7,250 nucleotides of DNA from Agrobacterium fabrum (lineage in GTDB: Bacteria; Pseudomonadota; Alphaproteobacteria; Rhizobiales; Rhizobiaceae): NCBI GenBank assembly GCA_003241215.1, contig QFOL01000201.1, forward strand, positions 1 to 7,250. The letters run 5' to 3'. How positions within the stretch are numbered: position 1 is the first letter of the stretch; each line of letters begins with the position of its first letter. The notes below the pieces were generated by a model, which was not told the origin of the DNA, searched no databases, and saw nothing but the letters and a program-made list of their open reading frames with translations. Position numbers and translations under genes: made by a program. Below, one piece after another: positions 4,953-7,250 of this stretch.

Positions 4953-6029
4953 TCAGTGGTCGTCGGCGACACCCATGGTCCAATAACCGACGGCGCGCAG
5001 CGCCGCCTTCGGCACGGCGATCTCATCGGTCAGGAAGGATTTTGCCGCCCTCGCCTCGGATTTCTCGCAGGCGACGAAGACATGCAGGCCTTCATGGTCG
5101 GCGCTCCAGGCGTGGTCACGCAACGCCTTTTCGATGAGGCCGGCGGTGCCGGCGGGCTTGCCGCGGCGATAAAGCCATGTCCACTCGACATTGGCAGCGC
5201 AGACGATCTCCTGCCGCTCGGCCTCGTCGTCGATCTCGGCATAAACGCGCAGCACCTTGCCGGCCGGCATTTCGGCGGCCATGCGCAGCATTACCGGCAG
5301 TGCGGTTTCGTCGCCGGCAAAGACGTAGCGATCCGCCTCCGGGCAGGTACCGCTCGGGCCGATGATGCCGACAACGTCGCCCGGTTTTGCCGTCGCGCCG
5401 AAGGTCGCACCCGGCATATGGTCGCCCTCATGCATGACAAAATCGATATCCACCTCGCCGCGGGCGATGTCGCCGGAGCGGATCGTATAGACGCGCCGCG
5501 TCAGGAGATCGTCATTGGCCGGCCAGACGATGGCGCCGGTGGGGGCGAGATAGGGCCAGACCGGCGCACGCGCCTGATCCGGCACCAAAAGCAGCCGCAC
5601 ATGCATGCCGCCGGTCAGCAGCCTTTCGATGCCGCTTTCGACCGACACCACCAGCCGGCGCATATGCGGCGTCAGATTATAGGCGCGGGCGACCTTGCCG
5701 ACAAAAAGATTGGGCAATTCACGCTGTTGCGCGCCATGGCCGCTCCAGCGGAAATCCAGCCCGGTCTCGCCGGAGAATTCGACGATATGTTCGGCCACCA
5801 TGGCCTTCACCGACATCAATATATGTTCGGAAATGCAGCTGACACTTGCGGCGAAACGGCCGCCTTCGGCGCTGAAGCTGCCATGGCCATATTCCGCCTT
5901 GAAGCGCACCGTCGCCCCTTCCCGCTCCATCTCCAGATGCTCGGAGAAGTGATCCTCGAAAGCATCGACGATCGACAGCGGATCGGGCAACGAGACGGAG
6001 GTTTCGGCAGACAGCAGAGACACGGGCAT
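4953..6029 (-). CDS. Siderophore-interacting flavoprotein with N-terminal DUF2218 domain
   Basis: A 358-residue cytoplasmic protein with two parts. Residues about 10-97 match DUF2218 (pattern from SIVDAFEDHFSEHL to AEHIVEFSGETGLDFRW). Residues about 105-358 are a siderophore-interacting protein (SIP) of the ViuB/YqjH ferredoxin-reductase-like family. Visible SIP features are the FAD-binding RRVYTIRS (178-185), DFVMHEGD (196-203) with TAKPGDVVGIIGPSG (213-227), the nucleotide-side AGDETALPV (238-246), and the C-terminal GYWTMGVADDH (348-358). The expected role is reduction and release of iron from imported ferric siderophores. The ATG at 6029 has AAGGA only 2 bases away, which is too close; the GTG at 6023, 8 bases from it, may be the real start and removes two residues. 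No recognisable iron-responsive operator was found in the 71-bp gap to ung. Confidence 0.9.
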   Translation of the reverse strand: MPVSLLSAETSVSLPDPLSIVDAFEDHFSEHLEMEREGATVRFKAEYGHGSFSAEGGRFAASVSCISEHILMSVKAMVAEHIVEFSGETGLDFRWSGHGAQQRELPNLFVGKVARAYNLTPHMRRLVVSVESGIERLLTGGMHVRLLLVPDQARAPVWPYLAPTGAIVWPANDDLLTRRVYTIRSGDIARGEVDIDFVMHEGDHMPGATFGATAKPGDVVGIIGPSGTCPEADRYVFAGDETALPVMLRMAAEMPAGKVLRVYAEIDDEAERQEIVCAANVEWTWLYRRGKPAGTAGLIEKALRDHAWSADHEGLHVFVACEKSEARAAKSFLTDEIAVPKAALRAVGYWTMGVADDH

Positions 6030-6100
6030 AATCCTTCACTTTGTAGTCCGGTTATCTTTAATCCCGACAACCGCAAAGCGTAAAGGTATTTTATGAGTAT

Positions 6101-6814
6101 CTAGAGAAGGTTTTTGTCGCTTCCCGCCGTTTCGGGCAATTGCCAGTCGATCGGCTGGCGGCCATGGGAGGCGAGAAAGGCGTTTGCCTTGGAAAAATGG
6201 CCATTGCCGAAAAAGCCGTTATGGGCGGAAAGCGGGGACGGATGCGGCGAGCGCAGCACGAGGTGCTTGCGCTGATCCACAAAGGCCGCCTTCTTCTGGG
6301 CATAGGAACCCCAGAGCAGGAAGACCACATGGTCGCATTCGTCGTTGACGGCGCGGATGACGGCGTCGGTGAATTTTTCCCAGCCCTGCCCCTGATGCGA
6401 GGCGGCGCGGGACTCTTCCACCGTCAGCACGCTGTTGAGCAGAAGCACGCCCTGTTTGGCCCAGCTTTCCAGAAAGCCGTGACCGACGGGGCGAATGCCG
6501 AGATCGCTCTGCAATTCCTTGTAAATATTGACGAGCGAAGGCGGAATGCGCACGCCCGGCTGGACGGAAAAACACAGCCCATGCGCCTGACCGAGCCCGT
6601 GATAGGGGTCCTGGCCCAAAATGACGACCTTGACCTCATCGAGAGGCGTAAGATCGAGAGCCCGGAAATATTCCGCGCCCTTCGGGAAGATGCGCTTGCC
6701 GGCGGTCTTTTCGGCAAGCAGGAACTCCTTCAGCCTGAGCATGTAGGGGTTGGCGAATTCGCCGGAAAGAACGCGTTTCCAGCTGTCTTCGAGTTTCACG
6801 CCTGCCTCTGCCAT
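6101..6814 (-). CDS. ung: Uracil-DNA glycosylase (family 1)
   Basis: Removes uracil from DNA, from dUTP incorporation or cytosine deamination, as the first step of base excision repair. At 237 residues it is full length. The family 1 motifs are all present: GQDPYH (67-72) with catalytic D69 and Y71, the PPSL segment (91-94), LLLN (124-127) with uracil-binding N127, and HPSPLS (191-196) with H191. The start at 6814 is preferred over an in-frame ATG at 6826 because a perfect GGAGG lies 5 bases before it and overlaps the upstream ATG. Only 18 bases separate it from the stop of the VOC gene, so the two are co-transcribed. Their functions are not obviously linked, beyond both limiting damage from endogenous reactive chemistry (methylglyoxal, deamination). 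Confidence 0.97.
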   Translation of the reverse strand: MAEAGVKLEDSWKRVLSGEFANPYMLRLKEFLLAEKTAGKRIFPKGAEYFRALDLTPLDEVKVVILGQDPYHGLGQAHGLCFSVQPGVRIPPSLVNIYKELQSDLGIRPVGHGFLESWAKQGVLLLNSVLTVEESRAASHQGQGWEKFTDAVIRAVNDECDHVVFLLWGSYAQKKAAFVDQRKHLVLRSPHPSPLSAHNGFFGNGHFSKANAFLASHGRQPIDWQLPETAGSDKNLL

Positions 6815-6819
6815 GCCCG

Positions 6820-6824
6820 CCTCC
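6820..6824 (-). promoter_or_regulatory. Shine-Dalgarno GGAGG that decides the ung start
   Basis: GGAGG sits 5 bases upstream of the ATG at 6814 and overlaps the competing ATG at 6826, which has no ribosome-binding site of its own. It lies in the 18-base gap after the VOC stop codon. Confidence 0.75.
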
Positions 6825-6832
6825 ATTGGAGT

Positions 6833-7228
6833 TTATTTGAACCGGTTGCCGCGCTGCAGCACTTCGATCTTGTAACCATCCGGATCGCAGATGAAAAAGT
6901 ATTTTGCGAAAGGCTGGCCCTTGTAATCGGCCTCGATGATCTTGCCGGGAGAAAGGCCGATCTCGGTGAAGCGCTGGTGTTCGGCGTCCACATCGGCAAC
7001 GCTGACGGCAAGGTGGCCATAACCATCGCCCAGCGCATAGGGCACTTCGCGGCCGCGGTTGACGGTAAGCTCCAGCTCGAAATCGCCCTCGGCATTGCTG
7101 AGATAGATCAGCGTGAAATTCTCGAACTCGGCGCGTTCCGCAATTTCAAGGCCGAAAGCCTGTTTGTAAAATTCCACCGAACGCTTTTCGTCCAGCACCC
7201 GGACCATCGAGTGGATCAGCTTGGCCAT
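6833..7228 (-). CDS. Glyoxalase I-like VOC protein (lactoylglutathione lyase family)
   Basis: A 131-residue single-domain-pair vicinal-oxygen-chelate protein that aligns by eye over its whole length with E. coli glyoxalase I (GloA). It starts LIHSMVRV (4-11), has ELELTVNRG (51-59) and GYGHLAVSV (69-77), and ends DPDGYKIEVLQ (115-125). All four metal-ligand positions are kept: H6, E53, H72 and E122. GloA isomerises the hemithioacetal of methylglyoxal and glutathione to S-lactoylglutathione in the cytoplasm. A different VOC activity remains possible, so no symbol is given. The ATG at 7228 has AAGGA 4 bases upstream. It is the first gene of the minus-strand run visible here, directly ahead of ung. 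Its promoter lies at or beyond the right window edge. Confidence 0.9.
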   Translation of the reverse strand: MAKLIHSMVRVLDEKRSVEFYKQAFGLEIAERAEFENFTLIYLSNAEGDFELELTVNRGREVPYALGDGYGHLAVSVADVDAEHQRFTEIGLSPGKIIEADYKGQPFAKYFFICDPDGYKIEVLQRGNRFK

Positions 7229-7250
7229 GGTGTTTTCCTTCTTCTTCCTG

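Noticed and set aside
4926..6083. A 385-codon open frame on the plus strand
   Set aside because: Antisense shadow of the siderophore-interacting gene, with no ribosome-binding site and a composition typical of reverse-frame translation.
6030..6100. Iron-responsive operator (RirA, Irr or Fur type) before the siderophore-interacting gene
   Set aside because: No TGA-N9-TCA, no TTTAGAA-type dyad and no Fur-like 19-mer was found. Only weak 5-bp pairings (6049-6053 with 6069-6073, 6039-6043 with 6074-6078) are present, so no regulatory site is claimed.

Overview
The window looks like ordinary chromosomal DNA of a Rhizobiaceae alphaproteobacterium, most likely of the Agrobacterium/Rhizobium group. 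This rests on the high GC content, protein families typical of that group (a BTLCP-like secreted protein, and a siderophore-interacting protein with a DUF2218 front domain), a full CtrA-type TTAA-N7-TTAA site, and two palindromic intergenic repeats of a kind common in rhizobial genomes. No mobile element, tRNA, rRNA or CRISPR array was seen.

Layout: A DMT/EamA-family permease (+) occupies the left edge and probably starts one base outside the window. It converges on a small secreted protein (-) that resembles bacterial transglutaminase-like cysteine proteinases but has lost two of the three catalytic residues. A 660-bp divergent intergenic region separates that gene from a lipoprotein lytic transglycosylase (+), which has a perfect CtrA-type box in its promoter region. 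The transglycosylase converges, across a 28-bp-arm inverted repeat, on a run of minus-strand genes that fills the rest of the window.

In transcription order the minus-strand run is: a glyoxalase I-like VOC protein, uracil-DNA glycosylase (ung), a DUF2218-SIP siderophore-interacting flavoprotein, a ring-cleaving dioxygenase of the MhqA/MhqO/MhqE type, and an MhqD-type serine hydrolase. VOC and ung are 18 bp apart and surely co-transcribed. The siderophore-interacting gene follows after 71 bp. The dioxygenase and hydrolase match the pair that Bacillus subtilis uses against hydroquinones and quinones (mhqED). Here a rhizobial repeat sits between them.

The most interesting non-coding region is the 163 bp ahead of the dioxygenase. 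It holds a perfect 10+10-bp palindrome (operator or weak terminator) and a long hairpin in the predicted mRNA leader whose 3' arm includes the Shine-Dalgarno sequence. This suggests the quinone-detoxification pair has its own control at the DNA level, the RNA level, or both. I do not see a clearly new multi-gene system here; the regulatory leader and the degenerate protease homologue are the best leads.
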